Counted from the first letter of the stretch, positions 32,801 to 41,451 are shown. The stretch is 64,000 nt of DNA from Streptomyces sp. NBC_01549 (GCF_026339955.1 NZ_JAPEPW010000002.1:1302001-1366000); one strand, 5' to 3'. The notes: generated by a model not told the origin, from the sequence alone. Made by a program: numbers and translations.

Positions 32801-34736
32801 GTTGGCCCCGGGCACACCGCCCGCGAAGTTCCCGTTCGTCGGCACCGGAGTCGCCTGGCTCTCACTGACCGGTCCCGGCACGGCGGCGGCCGCCCTGCGC
32901 GCCGCCGCGCCCACCACGCCCGAGGACCAGCGCGCCGCGCTGCTGGAATTCCTCGACGTCGTCCTGTCGGTCGGCGACGGCGTGCTGGTCGATCCCCGCG
33001 GACGGCTGCGGGTCGCGCAGCTCAAGGCCTCCCGGTCGGAGCGGCCGGAGCGGGTCGGGGAGGTACTGGCCTCGGGCGACCGGCGACTGCTGATCCTGTC
33101 CTGCCAGAGGGTCGACGCGGACGACGCGTATTGGAGCGCCGTCGAGTACGACCCGGCAGGCGAGTTCGGTCCCTGGGAGGGCTTCGCGCTCATCGAGTCC
33201 GAGATCCGGGGCACGTCCGGGGACGAGACGGTGGCGCCCGCCGTGCGACGGTTGGTGGCGCTCGTCAGGGAGCGGGGACCGCTGCCCTACCGGCCGGAGC
33301 AGGCACGGGTGTTCGCCGAGCGGGTCGGGGTGAGCGCGGTGGCCGGAGCGCTGCTGCTCCTGGGGCTGCCCGGGCTCAACTCGTACGGCAAGGAGGGGCT
33401 CCTGCCCGCGGAGCGGCTCGAGCCGCTGGGCGCGAAGAGCGCGGAGGCGCAGGCCGCTCGGAGCGCACTCAGCGAACTCGCGGTCGGGGAGCGGCAGTTG
33501 TTCGCTGCCGCCCTGATCCCCTTGGATCCCGGGCACATGGAGCGACTGTGGACCGACGGTTTCGACCTGGAGCCCGTCGTACGGCTCTGGATCGACCGGC
33601 GCGGGCAGCGGCGGGCGGCGCCGCCCGAGCTGATCGCGCGGATGGTGAGCGAGATCGGTCCGGGCCGGATGCTCGACGCCGTCCTCAACCCCCAGGCGCG
33701 CCCTGAGCTGACCGGTCGCACCGAGCAGCGGATGCGGGGCAACGGACTCGAACCGCTGGACGCGCCGGCCCTGTTCACCGGCTCCACCCTGGCCGCGTAC
33801 GTCAGCATGCTGCGCTGGCTCGCTTATCGGCTCCCGTACGGCGATCCGCTGCGCGCGATGCTGCCCGAGACCCTGCGCATGCTCCGCGAACGTCTCACCG
33901 ACCCCGGACTGCTGCTCGACCTCGGGGTGACCTGGGGACATGACGGGGACATGGTGTCGACCCGGATACGGGAGACGTTCGGGCTGCCCGCCCAAGGGGG
34001 CGGTGACGCGGAGGGCGTGCTGCGGGCGGGCCCGGCGATCGTGCTGGCGCCGATGCGGCACCGCTCGGAGTGGGACACCGTATGGCTAAGGCCGTCGGCC
34101 GTGCTGCCGCAGGCGGGCGAGGAGGGCGGACCCGATCACCCGGCGCTGCGGCTGCTCGCGGCGCTGAGCCGGGACAGCGGGCAACTGCGGTCGCTGCGCA
34201 CCCTGCTGAGCGAGGAGTTCACCGCCCTGATCACGGCGGACGGCCCTCCCGGAGCCACGCAGAACCCGGCCCACAGCGTGCCGGAGCTGGTGGCCGAGGC
34301 GGCGCAGCGGTGCGGGCTCTCCGAGGACGCGGCCGGGCTCTATCTGATGCTGCTCGCGCTCCCGGACCCGACGGACCGCAACCAGGCGGCCTGGACCGGC
34401 TGGAAGCCCGCGCGGCTGAAGCGGGCCAGGGCCGAAATGGCCGCCGCGGGGCTGGTGGTGGAGGCGAAGCGGTCCAGGGCCGGGCGAGCGCAGTTCCTGC
34501 CCGGCGGCTGGCTGGAGCACAAGGCGCCGCGGTTGCCCCTCGAGCGCTGGAAGGCCCCGCTGCTGCCGGAGACGGGACACGGTTTCGTGGTGCCGGACTG
34601 CCCGGTGCCGGCGTTGTTCGCGCGGGCCTGGCAGAGGGTCGTCGACGGCGACGCACCCGGGTTCGAGGAGTTCGCCGGGCGCGGTGGCCGGGGCGGCGGA
34701 GGTGGCCGGGGCGGCCGTAGTGGAGGCAGGGCATGA
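29835..34736 (+). CDS. 1633-aa protein in the DUF4132/YehI position of the operon, RGG-like tail
   Basis: A very large soluble protein with no transmembrane segment. GTG 29835 overlaps the previous stop and has a GGAGGGGG site. The N-terminal ~450 residues are helical (FVGKARAAEQRH-like and LRRLAKRAGLDPRAEERALLAEI). A middle part (~550-900) is rich in Trp/Gly beta patterns (RHVDGQWLIASGYGNEQRAVW, GGWYGGHPVSLALPDGGRC), resembling a propeller or repeated sheet. The segment AERVGVSAVAGALLLLGLPGLNSY.KEGLLP near 1175 is reminiscent of DUF4132. The last ~20 residues are Arg/Gly repeats (GRGGRGGGG), an RGG-like nucleic-acid-binding tail. Likely a client-recognition or scaffold subunit of the system; function inferred. 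Confidence 0.6.
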   Translation: MSGDQLMESGAVLPLGEGAGDVLTARTYGHPVLEGRTVVRLVPEAIGAAEDLALEYLGFGTADSAPVGRVKRRSLGFPAWALVNDPVNGHHALAVVKEMERLTRMVASKPGHAKDGFDEIGTRLDRSVPHFLPTYYEQVARLFLAAESRQHAASFFGKARAAEQRHALDVDEDRLREVFLEFAGAGALSGKALRDHAKGLAARLSGADAYEQFRTLSSQRCAAGIAPYAGMLEDLRRLAKRAGLDPRAEERALLAEILPSGAMNRAAGSFWKSALPALAELTHEDPAVRERLLTLMPSTGGDQREEFDAAWLALLDACGATGLLLDGTVDAADWLSSWDRHRQRGWRQRKRLVEELALVERLAPRLIADGKPVRLLREQGWNSYVDLDLLDTALATGVPVADPSPGTEGLELRYWTDDERPGRRDLAAVTTDPRFAPLLRRAVESLSIGDGPGSGPSPRVRRLADHPTLRTAVAGWLRDRADELAGPIGLPGLKELLIKVSRFSAPAALATAPEAVRRIVDFDPGPVLGRTLRTGILDELGWPALEEALDTLGQVTPPPSGSHPWQHQHGRSYQYADAWPALIVRVETQVALAGPDVLLDARTLTLPSQGRQYGEPTVRHVDGQWLIASGYGNEQRAVWSGRPADVFKPTGLPGGWYGGHPVSLALPDGGRCFGGRPVHAGDTTFAEQHREIASDGISYWVLHENHWHEYDPATAKRGRASVPAFFDSALADARPGIVLTQPDCRLLPVQPGLEGSPFGSKDGLLGWWVTHDQNSGAWTACSVDGSRSPATTKGIPAPPLRLPGGALLHPVQEGWNRTIVALCDKDGLSVARVQLGDRGSAHAAGTRFLPPLWYWHALRPRDEHGSAALRAVTDADATALLAAVRDGESPREAVARLLPAVTDERLALGVAGLVEETARCAQRIARLAERAERPVAMPRDEEKEVRHAYDHVLREALRELTAPGHFYGYYGNEQHATTAVDQLRALRSLLAPGTPPAKFPFVGTGVAWLSLTGPGTAAAALRAAAPTTPEDQRAALLEFLDVVLSVGDGVLVDPRGRLRVAQLKASRSERPERVGEVLASGDRRLLILSCQRVDADDAYWSAVEYDPAGEFGPWEGFALIESEIRGTSGDETVAPAVRRLVALVRERGPLPYRPEQARVFAERVGVSAVAGALLLLGLPGLNSYGKEGLLPAERLEPLGAKSAEAQAARSALSELAVGERQLFAAALIPLDPGHMERLWTDGFDLEPVVRLWIDRRGQRRAAPPELIARMVSEIGPGRMLDAVLNPQARPELTGRTEQRMRGNGLEPLDAPALFTGSTLAAYVSMLRWLAYRLPYGDPLRAMLPETLRMLRERLTDPGLLLDLGVTWGHDGDMVSTRIRETFGLPAQGGGDAEGVLRAGPAIVLAPMRHRSEWDTVWLRPSAVLPQAGEEGGPDHPALRLLAALSRDSGQLRSLRTLLSEEFTALITADGPPGATQNPAHSVPELVAEAAQRCGLSEDAAGLYLMLLALPDPTDRNQAAWTGWKPARLKRARAEMAAAGLVVEAKRSRAGRAQFLPGGWLEHKAPRLPLERWKAPLLPETGHGFVVPDCPVPALFARAWQRVVDGDAPGFEEFAGRGGRGGGGGRGGRSGGRA

Positions 34737-35944
34737 GCGGCGGGCGGAACACGAAGAGCGGGATGACGGTGACGGGTGTGACGGACATGACGGAGGCGAC
34801 GGACGTCACGGGCGTGACGGGCGCGCGGCAGATCGAGCTGCCTGAGGACCGTCACGCCGAGGAGCTGGCGTTTCTCGCGGCGTACGACGAGGGGCCCCGG
34901 CCGCCGGGCTGGCGCCTGACGCCGCGTGCCGTGGTGACGTTCGTGTGCGGTTCGGACGGCGAGACGCTGAGCGGCGCGCAGGGGCAGCGGCTCGTCGTGT
35001 CACGGAAGTTCGTGGGTGACCGGGGACTGGTCGAGCGCTGTGTGGTGACCCTCGCGGGCGAGCGGGGTCTGCTGCTGGTCGGCGAGCCGGGCACCGCCAA
35101 GTCGATGCTCTCCGAGCTGCTGGCCGCCGCCGTGTGCGGCACCAGCGCGCTCACCGTGCAGGGCACCGCGGGCACCACGGAGGACCAGCTCAGATACGGC
35201 TGGAACTACGCGATGCTGCTCGCCGCGGGGCCGAGCCGCGCGGCCCTGGTGCCCTCTCCCGTGCTGACGGCGATGACCCGGGGAGCCGTCGCCCGGATCG
35301 AGGAGGTCACACGCTGTCTGCCCGAGGTACAGGACGCGCTGGTGTCCCTGCTGTCCGAACGGCGGATGGCCGTACCGGAGTTGGCGGGCGGACCGAACGG
35401 GGACGGCACGGTGCACGCCGTACCGGGGTTCACGCTGATCGCGACGGCCAACCTCCGTGACCGTGGCGTCTCCGAGATGTCGGCCGCCCTCAAGCGCCGC
35501 TTCAACTTCGAGACCGTCGGACCGATCGACGACCTCGACGCGGAGACGGAGTTGGTGCGCGGCCAGGCCACGGCTGCGCTCGCCCGCTCGGGTGCCCGTT
35601 TCTCCGTGGACGACGCGGTGCTGGAGGCGCTGGTCACGGCCTTCCGGGACCTGCGCTCGGGCCGCAGCGCGGAGGGCTGGGAGGTCGAGCGGCCCACCAC
35701 GGTGATGTCGACGGCGGAGGCGGTTCAGGTCGCCACGTCGATGGGCCTCGGCGCCGCGTATCTCGGGGACGGCAGGGATGTCGTGCGCACCCTGCCCGGG
35801 CATCTGCTCGGCACGGTGCGCAAGGACGACCCGGCCGATCACGCACGGCTGCTGGGCTACTGGGACGGTCCGGTGCGGCGGCGCGCGGAGCAGGGCGCCG
35901 CGCTGTGGCGGACGCTGTGGGAGCTGCGCGATGACCTCGCGTGA
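34733..35944 (+). CDS. MoxR-family AAA+ ATPase (YehL-like)
   Basis: A 403-aa ATPase expected to act as a chaperone or remodeller together with a vWA protein. ATGA overlap with the previous gene at 34733-34736. Residues 1-35 are a low-complexity Thr/Gly/Val/Met stretch with in-frame ATGs at 34763 and 34787, so the true start may be later. Walker A GEPGTAKSML at 117-126; the Walker B segment is ARIEEV (187-192) with Glu-Glu but no preceding Asp; sensor 1 LIATANLRDRG (235-245); arginine-finger region LKRRFNFE (253-260). The EE variant fits the YehL-type subgroup. The gene overlaps the next by 14 bp. Confidence 0.9.
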   Translation: MSGGRNTKSGMTVTGVTDMTEATDVTGVTGARQIELPEDRHAEELAFLAAYDEGPRPPGWRLTPRAVVTFVCGSDGETLSGAQGQRLVVSRKFVGDRGLVERCVVTLAGERGLLLVGEPGTAKSMLSELLAAAVCGTSALTVQGTAGTTEDQLRYGWNYAMLLAAGPSRAALVPSPVLTAMTRGAVARIEEVTRCLPEVQDALVSLLSERRMAVPELAGGPNGDGTVHAVPGFTLIATANLRDRGVSEMSAALKRRFNFETVGPIDDLDAETELVRGQATAALARSGARFSVDDAVLEALVTAFRDLRSGRSAEGWEVERPTTVMSTAEAVQVATSMGLGAAYLGDGRDVVRTLPGHLLGTVRKDDPADHARLLGYWDGPVRRRAEQGAALWRTLWELRDDLA

Positions 35945-38900
35945 GGCCGCGGCCGACTCGGCGGCGTCGCCCGAGGCGGCTCTCGAGGCGCTGTCCGCGT
36001 GCCGGGAGCCGTTCCTGATCGGCGTGCGGCACCATTCACCGGCGCTCGCGGCGGCCGTACCGGGGATGCTGTCGGCGGCGGCGCCCGAAGTGCTCTTCAT
36101 CGAGCTTCCGGAGGAGTTCGCGCCTTGGCTGGAACACCTGGGGGATCCGGCGACGGTGCCACCGGTGGCACTGGCGGGGAGCCGGGAGCACGGCGGGGTG
36201 GTCTTTCTGCCCTTCGCCGAGTTCTCCCCTGAGCTGGCGGCGATCCGGTGGGCGAGGCAGGCGGGGGTGCCGGTCGTGCCGTTCGATCTGCCCCTGGCCG
36301 CGCGGGACGTGCGGGAGGCGGCGCGGGAGAAGGCCGAGGAATCGGATTCGGGCCGTGCGGGAGGCGGGCGAGGTCGGCTGACCGCCGCCCTGCGGGCGCG
36401 CGCCGGAGGCCGGGCGGAGGACGACCTGTGGGCCCGGCTGGTGGAGTCGGCCGCGCCGGGTGCTGCGGCGGAGGAGTTGCGTCGCGCCGCGCTGCTCGTC
36501 GGCTGGGCCTTGCGGACAGACCCGGGAGAGGGCGCCGTGGACCCGTACGACCTGCGGCGTGAGTCCAACATGCGGCGACGGCTGGCCGAGTACACGGGGC
36601 GGCGTACGGCGGCGGTGATCGGGGCGTTTCACGCGCCGGCGCTGCTGCGGGCGAAATCCGGTCCGGTGGGTTCGGCTGCCGGTCCGGTGGGTTCGGCTGC
36701 CGGTCTTGAGGGGTCGGGCGCCGGTCCGGAGGGGTCGGGCGCCGGTCCGGAGGGTTCGGGTGCCGGTCCCGGGGAGGATGTCCCCTCGGTCATCACCTCC
36801 CTCGTGCCCTACTCGTACCCGCTGCTCGACGAGCGGTCGGGCTATCCGGCCGGAATCCGTGATCCGGAGTGGCAGCGGGGAGTGTTCCGGGCGGCCGGGG
36901 AACCAGGGCGGCTGGACGAGTTGCTGACGGCGACGGCCGTGCGGATCTGCGCCGCCGTCCGCGAAACGGGGCATCCCAGTGGACCCGCGGACGCCCGGGA
37001 GGTGGTGCGGGTGGCGCGGGACCTGGCCACGCTGCGCGGGCTGCCCGCCGCGGGCCGCGGAGAGCTGGTCGAGGCGGTGCAGACGGTGCTCACGCAGGGC
37101 CAGTTGCTGGGGCGGGGGCGGGTGGTGGCCGCGGCCATGGAGCGGGTGCTTGTCGGTGACCGGCAGGGGAGACTCGCCCCGGGGACGCCGCGCTCCGGCC
37201 TTGGCCCGGCGGTGGAGGGCCTCCTCGCGGAACTCTCACTGCCGTCCCCCACCGCTCCCGCCCGTCGTGACCTGCGGCTCGACGCGCTGCGGTCCGAACT
37301 CGACCGCCGGCGCGAGATCTGTCTGCGCAGGATGGCGGTCTGCCGTGTTCCCTACGGCGAGGAGGCCGGCGTCGCCGGGGTCGGCGAGGGCGCCGCGCTC
37401 ACCACGCGGTGGACGGCGGCCTGGACGCCGTCGACCGCTGCGATGCTGGATGTGACCGGGGTTCACGGAGTGACGCTGGAGCAGGCGGCCGGCGGCGTAC
37501 TCGCACGGCGGCGGGCGGCGGAGCGGCGCGACGGCGGTCCGACCGCGGCCCAGGTGCTCACCGGACTCGAGGACGCGGCTCGCTGCGCCGTACCGGGGCT
37601 CGCTTCGGAGCGCCTCGCGGAAGTCGCGGAACTGCTGCCCGCGTCCGGCACCCTGCCCGAACTCCTCGGCGGACTCGACCTGCTGAGCAGGATCGGCGCC
37701 GGACATGTGCCCGGGCTGCCCGCCCCGTGGGAGAAGGAGCGGGTGGAGGCGGCGTACGAGGAGCTGGGCGCCGCCGGTGTCCGCGCGCTCGACGGGCTGA
37801 CCGGTTCCACGGACGCCGCCGACGCCCGCGCTCTGGTGGACCTCGCGACCCGGGTGGACGGCGCGGGCGGCGGGCTCCGGCTCGCGGACGCCCTCACCCG
37901 CCTGGACGAGGACGGTACGCCGCTGATCCGGGGCGCCGCGGGAGCCGCCCGGGTGCTGCTGGGGCTGCGGGAGGCCACGGAGTTCGGTACCCGGCTCGCT
38001 TCCCGCGTCGACGGTGCGGTGACTCCCGAACTCCGGTCCGATCTCGCCGCGTTCCTGCGCGGCACACTGCTCGCCGCCGGTCCGCTGCTGGAGACGGGCG
38101 AGGCCGTGGACCCGCTCCTGGAGCGCGTCGAGTCCCTCACCGACCGGGCCTTCCTCGACCGACTGCCCGCCCTGCGCGCCGGTTTCGACGTCCTGGCGCC
38201 GGCGGCCCGGTCCCGGATGCTCGCGGCGGTGGAGGACCGCACCGGTCGCGCGGTGGGCGAGTTGACGGACGCGGTGGCGGAGCCGGGGTTCCTGGCACGG
38301 ATGGCGGCGGCGGACCTGGCGGGGCGTGTGGCGTTGGCGACGGCGGGGTTGGGCCCGTCGGGCGCGGAGCCGTCTCCGACCTCGGATCACGCCCCTCGGA
38401 CCAACCCCGCCGTGCCAAACGGCCTCGCCATGCCCAACCGTCTCGCCATCCCCAACCGTGTCGCCGTACCCGACAATGTCGCCGTGCCCGACAGTCTCGC
38501 CGTGCCCGACAGTCTCGGCCCCGGCGACCGCTGGCGGCTCCTGCTGGGCAGGGCGCGGCAGTTGACGGGGCGGGCCGGACGGATCGCACGCGCACTCGAC
38601 GAGTTGTACGGGAGCGGGCGCGGCGAAGGGGTCGGGGAGCCCGGCGACGCGGGTGCCGGCGGCGGGAGCGAGGCGTCGTTCCCGGATGTGCGGAGCTGGT
38701 CCGAGGAGCTCGCGGCGCTCTTCGGACCCGGGGTACGGGAAGAGGTGCTGGCCGCGGCCGCCGACGCCGGACGCGTCGACGCCCTGCGGGAACTCGACCC
38801 CGCCTCGGCCCGTCCCTCGGTCGAACTCCTGCGGACGGTCCTCTCCTACGCGGGAGGCATGCCCGAGCGGCAACTGGCGCGGCTCCGGCCGCTGGTGGCC

Positions 38901-39626
38901 CGGCTCGTCAAGGAGCTCACTGACGCTCTCGCGCACAGGCTGCGGCCCGCGCTCGCCGGTCTCACACATCCGCGGCCCACCCGTAGACCGGGCGGCCCCC
39001 TGGACCTCGCCCGCACCGTGCGCGCGAATCTCGCGACGGCGCGCCGCGATCCGGCGACGGGAGCGGTGACGGTGCTGCCCGAGCGACCGGTGTTCCGCAC
39101 CCGGGCCCGCAAGGCGGCGGACTGGCGGCTCGTACTGGTCGTCGATGTGTCCGGGTCCATGGAGGCCTCGACGATCTGGGCGGCGCTCACCGCGTCCGTG
39201 GTCGCCGGGGTCCCGGCTCTGAGTACGCACTTCGTGGCGTTCTCGACGGAGGTGATGGACCTCACCGACCAGGTGGACGATCCCCTCGGGCTGCTGCTCG
39301 AGGTGCGGGTCGGCGGCGGGACGAGCATCGCCCGGGGGCTGCGGCACGCGCGCTCGCTGGTGACGGTTCCGTCCCGCACGCTGGTCGTCCTGATCAGCGA
39401 CTTCGAGGAGGGGGGTCCGGTGGGCCCGCTGCTGTCCGAGGTGCGGGCGCTCGTCGACTCGGGCTGCCATGTCCTCGGTTGCGCCTCGCTCGACGACGCG
39501 GGCCGACCGCGCTACTCGGCCGGTGTGGCGGGGCAGTTGGTGGCCGCGGGCATGCCGGTGGCGGCCCTCAGCCCGCTGGAACTGGCGCGTTGGGTGGGCG
39601 AACGCATGGGAGGTACGCACCGATGA
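35931..39626 (+). CDS. DUF5682-vWA fusion protein (YehM + YehP in one chain)
   Basis: A 1231-aa protein. Residues ~25-600 are DUF5682-like: FLIGVRHHSPALAAAVPG near 29 and LFIELPEEFAPWLEHL near 55, which recall TraB/ChaN-type folds. Residues ~1060-1231 are a von Willebrand A domain with MIDAS DVSGSM (~1070), GGGTSIARGL (~1125) and LISDFEEGG. These are separate proteins (YehM, YehP) in E. coli. Two in-frame tandem repeats lie in linkers: 5 x 21 nt (36660-36764, GPEGSGA units) and 6 x 18 nt (38409-38516, AVPDSL units). Start ATG 35931 lies inside the MoxR gene; the stop overlaps the SWIM gene. The vWA part probably docks to the MoxR ATPase. Confidence 0.85.
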   Translation: MTSREAAADSAASPEAALEALSACREPFLIGVRHHSPALAAAVPGMLSAAAPEVLFIELPEEFAPWLEHLGDPATVPPVALAGSREHGGVVFLPFAEFSPELAAIRWARQAGVPVVPFDLPLAARDVREAAREKAEESDSGRAGGGRGRLTAALRARAGGRAEDDLWARLVESAAPGAAAEELRRAALLVGWALRTDPGEGAVDPYDLRRESNMRRRLAEYTGRRTAAVIGAFHAPALLRAKSGPVGSAAGPVGSAAGLEGSGAGPEGSGAGPEGSGAGPGEDVPSVITSLVPYSYPLLDERSGYPAGIRDPEWQRGVFRAAGEPGRLDELLTATAVRICAAVRETGHPSGPADAREVVRVARDLATLRGLPAAGRGELVEAVQTVLTQGQLLGRGRVVAAAMERVLVGDRQGRLAPGTPRSGLGPAVEGLLAELSLPSPTAPARRDLRLDALRSELDRRREICLRRMAVCRVPYGEEAGVAGVGEGAALTTRWTAAWTPSTAAMLDVTGVHGVTLEQAAGGVLARRRAAERRDGGPTAAQVLTGLEDAARCAVPGLASERLAEVAELLPASGTLPELLGGLDLLSRIGAGHVPGLPAPWEKERVEAAYEELGAAGVRALDGLTGSTDAADARALVDLATRVDGAGGGLRLADALTRLDEDGTPLIRGAAGAARVLLGLREATEFGTRLASRVDGAVTPELRSDLAAFLRGTLLAAGPLLETGEAVDPLLERVESLTDRAFLDRLPALRAGFDVLAPAARSRMLAAVEDRTGRAVGELTDAVAEPGFLARMAAADLAGRVALATAGLGPSGAEPSPTSDHAPRTNPAVPNGLAMPNRLAIPNRVAVPDNVAVPDSLAVPDSLGPGDRWRLLLGRARQLTGRAGRIARALDELYGSGRGEGVGEPGDAGAGGGSEASFPDVRSWSEELAALFGPGVREEVLAAAADAGRVDALRELDPASARPSVELLRTVLSYAGGMPERQLARLRPLVARLVKELTDALAHRLRPALAGLTHPRPTRRPGGPLDLARTVRANLATARRDPATGAVTVLPERPVFRTRARKAADWRLVLVVDVSGSMEASTIWAALTASVVAGVPALSTHFVAFSTEVMDLTDQVDDPLGLLLEVRVGGGTSIARGLRHARSLVTVPSRTLVVLISDFEEGGPVGPLLSEVRALVDSGCHVLGCASLDDAGRPRYSAGVAGQLVAAGMPVAALSPLELARWVGERMGGTHR
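36660..36764 (+). repeat. tandem repeat, 5 x 21 nt, inside the DUF5682-vWA gene
   Basis: Five 7-codon units (GPVGSAA twice, GLEGSGA, GPEGSGA twice) immediately followed by a partial GPG. The frame is kept, giving a flexible Gly-rich linker. Neighbouring units are nearly identical at DNA level, suggesting recent expansion by slippage. Confidence 0.85.
38409..38516 (+). repeat. tandem repeat, 6 x 18 nt, at the DUF5682/vWA junction
   Basis: Six 6-codon units (AVPNGL, AMPNRL, AIPNRV, AVPDNV, AVPDSL, AVPDSL). The last two units are identical in DNA. It lies between the DUF5682-containing part and the region leading to the vWA domain, so it may mark the fusion joint. Confidence 0.85.
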
Positions 39627-41440
39627 CCACACTTCCCCCGGTGACGGCCGAGGTGGCGGCCGCCGCGCTGGATTCGCTCCCGACCCGGCTGCGCAAGCGT
39701 GCCGACTCGGCCGCGTCCAAGGCGGCGAACTGGCCCGTCGCCACTACGGACGCGACGGTCGTGGTGCGGGTCGACGACGCGACGACGGTCACCCTGACCA
39801 CCACGGCCGGCGTCGTGACGTCCGCCGAGGACGCCGTGTGCAGTTGTCTGCTCGCGCCCGCGTGTCTGCATCGCGCGGCGGTCCTGACGCTGGCACCGCT
39901 GGCGCAGGAGACGGACGGGCCGGAGGCGACGACCGTCGTCCCGTCGGACGCCGGGGCCTCCGCCCGCGCGCAGGACCTTCAGGCCTCAACAGCCGTTGAG
40001 ATCGACCAGGTTCAGGAGGGGATACCAGCCGCCACCGACCCTCAGGAGACCGGGGCCTTCCAGCTCACTCCCCCGCAGTCCGCGGCGGTCGGGGCCCTCC
40101 AGGCGGCCGCGACCGCCGTACTGGCGGCGGGAGTGACCGGCGCCGGTGCCGTGCACCGCGCCACGCTCCTGCACGCCGCCCACTCGGCACGCGTCGCCGG
40201 ACTCCACCGTGTCGCGGCCGCGGCCGTGCGGGTGGCGCGGCGGCTCTCCGAGGCGGGCACCGGGGACCCGGCGTTCCGGCTCTCGGAACTGACCTCGGAA
40301 CTGGCGGAGTTGCTGGCCGTCGCGGGCGGACTGGGCCGCGTTCCGGACCCGGAGCTGATCGGCATCGCACGTCGTGCCTATGTGGCGAACGGTTCGCTGC
40401 GGCTGCACGGTCTGTTCACCGAGCCGGTGGTGACCGCTTCGGGGTACGCCGGGGCGGTCACGTACGCCCTCGCGCAGGACGGCCGACTCCGCTCGCTGTC
40501 GGACGTGGCGCCGGGTGACGCCGACCGGGCTCGACAGGCCGCGGGCTCCGCGGTCCCCGGCGGCAGCGCCCTCTCCCTGCGGGAACTGGGCGACCACGGC
40601 GGGGCGATCCTCACCGACCCGACCGTCTCGCCGGACGGGCGGATCGGGGGTGGCGGAGCGGTCCGTTCCGTACGGGCGTCGGGGGCGCGTTGGCACGAGG
40701 AACCGCTCGACACCCTCTGGCGGCGTTCCCCTGCCGACCAGGTGTCAGCCGCGCTGCGGTGGTCGGCGGAACCCGCCGATGACCGGGACGCGGGTGGTGA
40801 CCTGCTCTTTCTCACCGGGACGATCACCGGCGGGGGGTTCGTCGTGGACGGCGGTCCCACCGTGCGCCTCCTGGCGCCGGACGAGCGTCCCGAACTCGCC
40901 TACGCCGAGAACCTCCGGCTCCTCACGGGAGCCCACGGTCTGTCCCTGCGCCTCGTGGCCCGGCTCGCACCGGACCGGCCGAGCGGTGTACGCGCCCTCG
41001 CCGCGGCCTGGCGGAGCGCCGAAGGTGACACGATCCGCGCGGACCTCGGCCTGCGCCGCCTCAACCGCACCCACCTGCCCAGGACCGGGACGGCCGTCAT
41101 ACCCGCCACCCCGACACCCGCGCTTCCCACGGAACTCGACCTCCTGCGGCGGGCCGTGGACCGCGCGGTCGCGGGTGGGCGTGCCGTCACCGCCGCCGTG
41201 GCCGGCGGCGAACTCCCCCGTCGGCTCGGTGCAGTGGGTCTGACCACGGGGGCCGCGTGCGCGCGGGCGCTGGTGGACACCGCGTCGGACCGCCGCCACG
41301 ACGCGCTGGGCCGCCTGCGGCCGGCCGACCCGGACGCGTACGCCCGCGCCTGGCTCGCGTCGTCCGCCTATACCGCGGCCGCCACAGCGTCCCTCCTCAC
41401 GGCCGCGTGGGCACTTGAGGGGGACGACGGTACCGCCTGA
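39623..41440 (+). CDS. SWIM zinc-finger protein (YehQ-like)
   Basis: A 605-aa protein, last gene of the operon, coupled by ATGA at 39623-39626. The SWIM finger is CSCLLAPACLH at residues 73-83 (C73, C75, C81, H83, pattern CxCx5CxH), a zinc motif used for DNA or protein binding. The rest is Ala-rich helical sequence with beta-rich central parts (residues ~220-420) and no recognised enzyme motif. SWIM proteins accompany MoxR, vWA and DUF5682 proteins in yeh-like loci, which suggests substrate or nucleic-acid recognition. No terminator hairpin was seen before the converging membrane-protein gene 11 bp on. Confidence 0.87.
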   Translation: MTTLPPVTAEVAAAALDSLPTRLRKRADSAASKAANWPVATTDATVVVRVDDATTVTLTTTAGVVTSAEDAVCSCLLAPACLHRAAVLTLAPLAQETDGPEATTVVPSDAGASARAQDLQASTAVEIDQVQEGIPAATDPQETGAFQLTPPQSAAVGALQAAATAVLAAGVTGAGAVHRATLLHAAHSARVAGLHRVAAAAVRVARRLSEAGTGDPAFRLSELTSELAELLAVAGGLGRVPDPELIGIARRAYVANGSLRLHGLFTEPVVTASGYAGAVTYALAQDGRLRSLSDVAPGDADRARQAAGSAVPGGSALSLRELGDHGGAILTDPTVSPDGRIGGGGAVRSVRASGARWHEEPLDTLWRRSPADQVSAALRWSAEPADDRDAGGDLLFLTGTITGGGFVVDGGPTVRLLAPDERPELAYAENLRLLTGAHGLSLRLVARLAPDRPSGVRALAAAWRSAEGDTIRADLGLRRLNRTHLPRTGTAVIPATPTPALPTELDLLRRAVDRAVAGGRAVTAAVAGGELPRRLGAVGLTTGAACARALVDTASDRRHDALGRLRPADPDAYARAWLASSAYTAAATASLLTAAWALEGDDGTA

Positions 41441-41451
41441 CTCCGCTCCCC

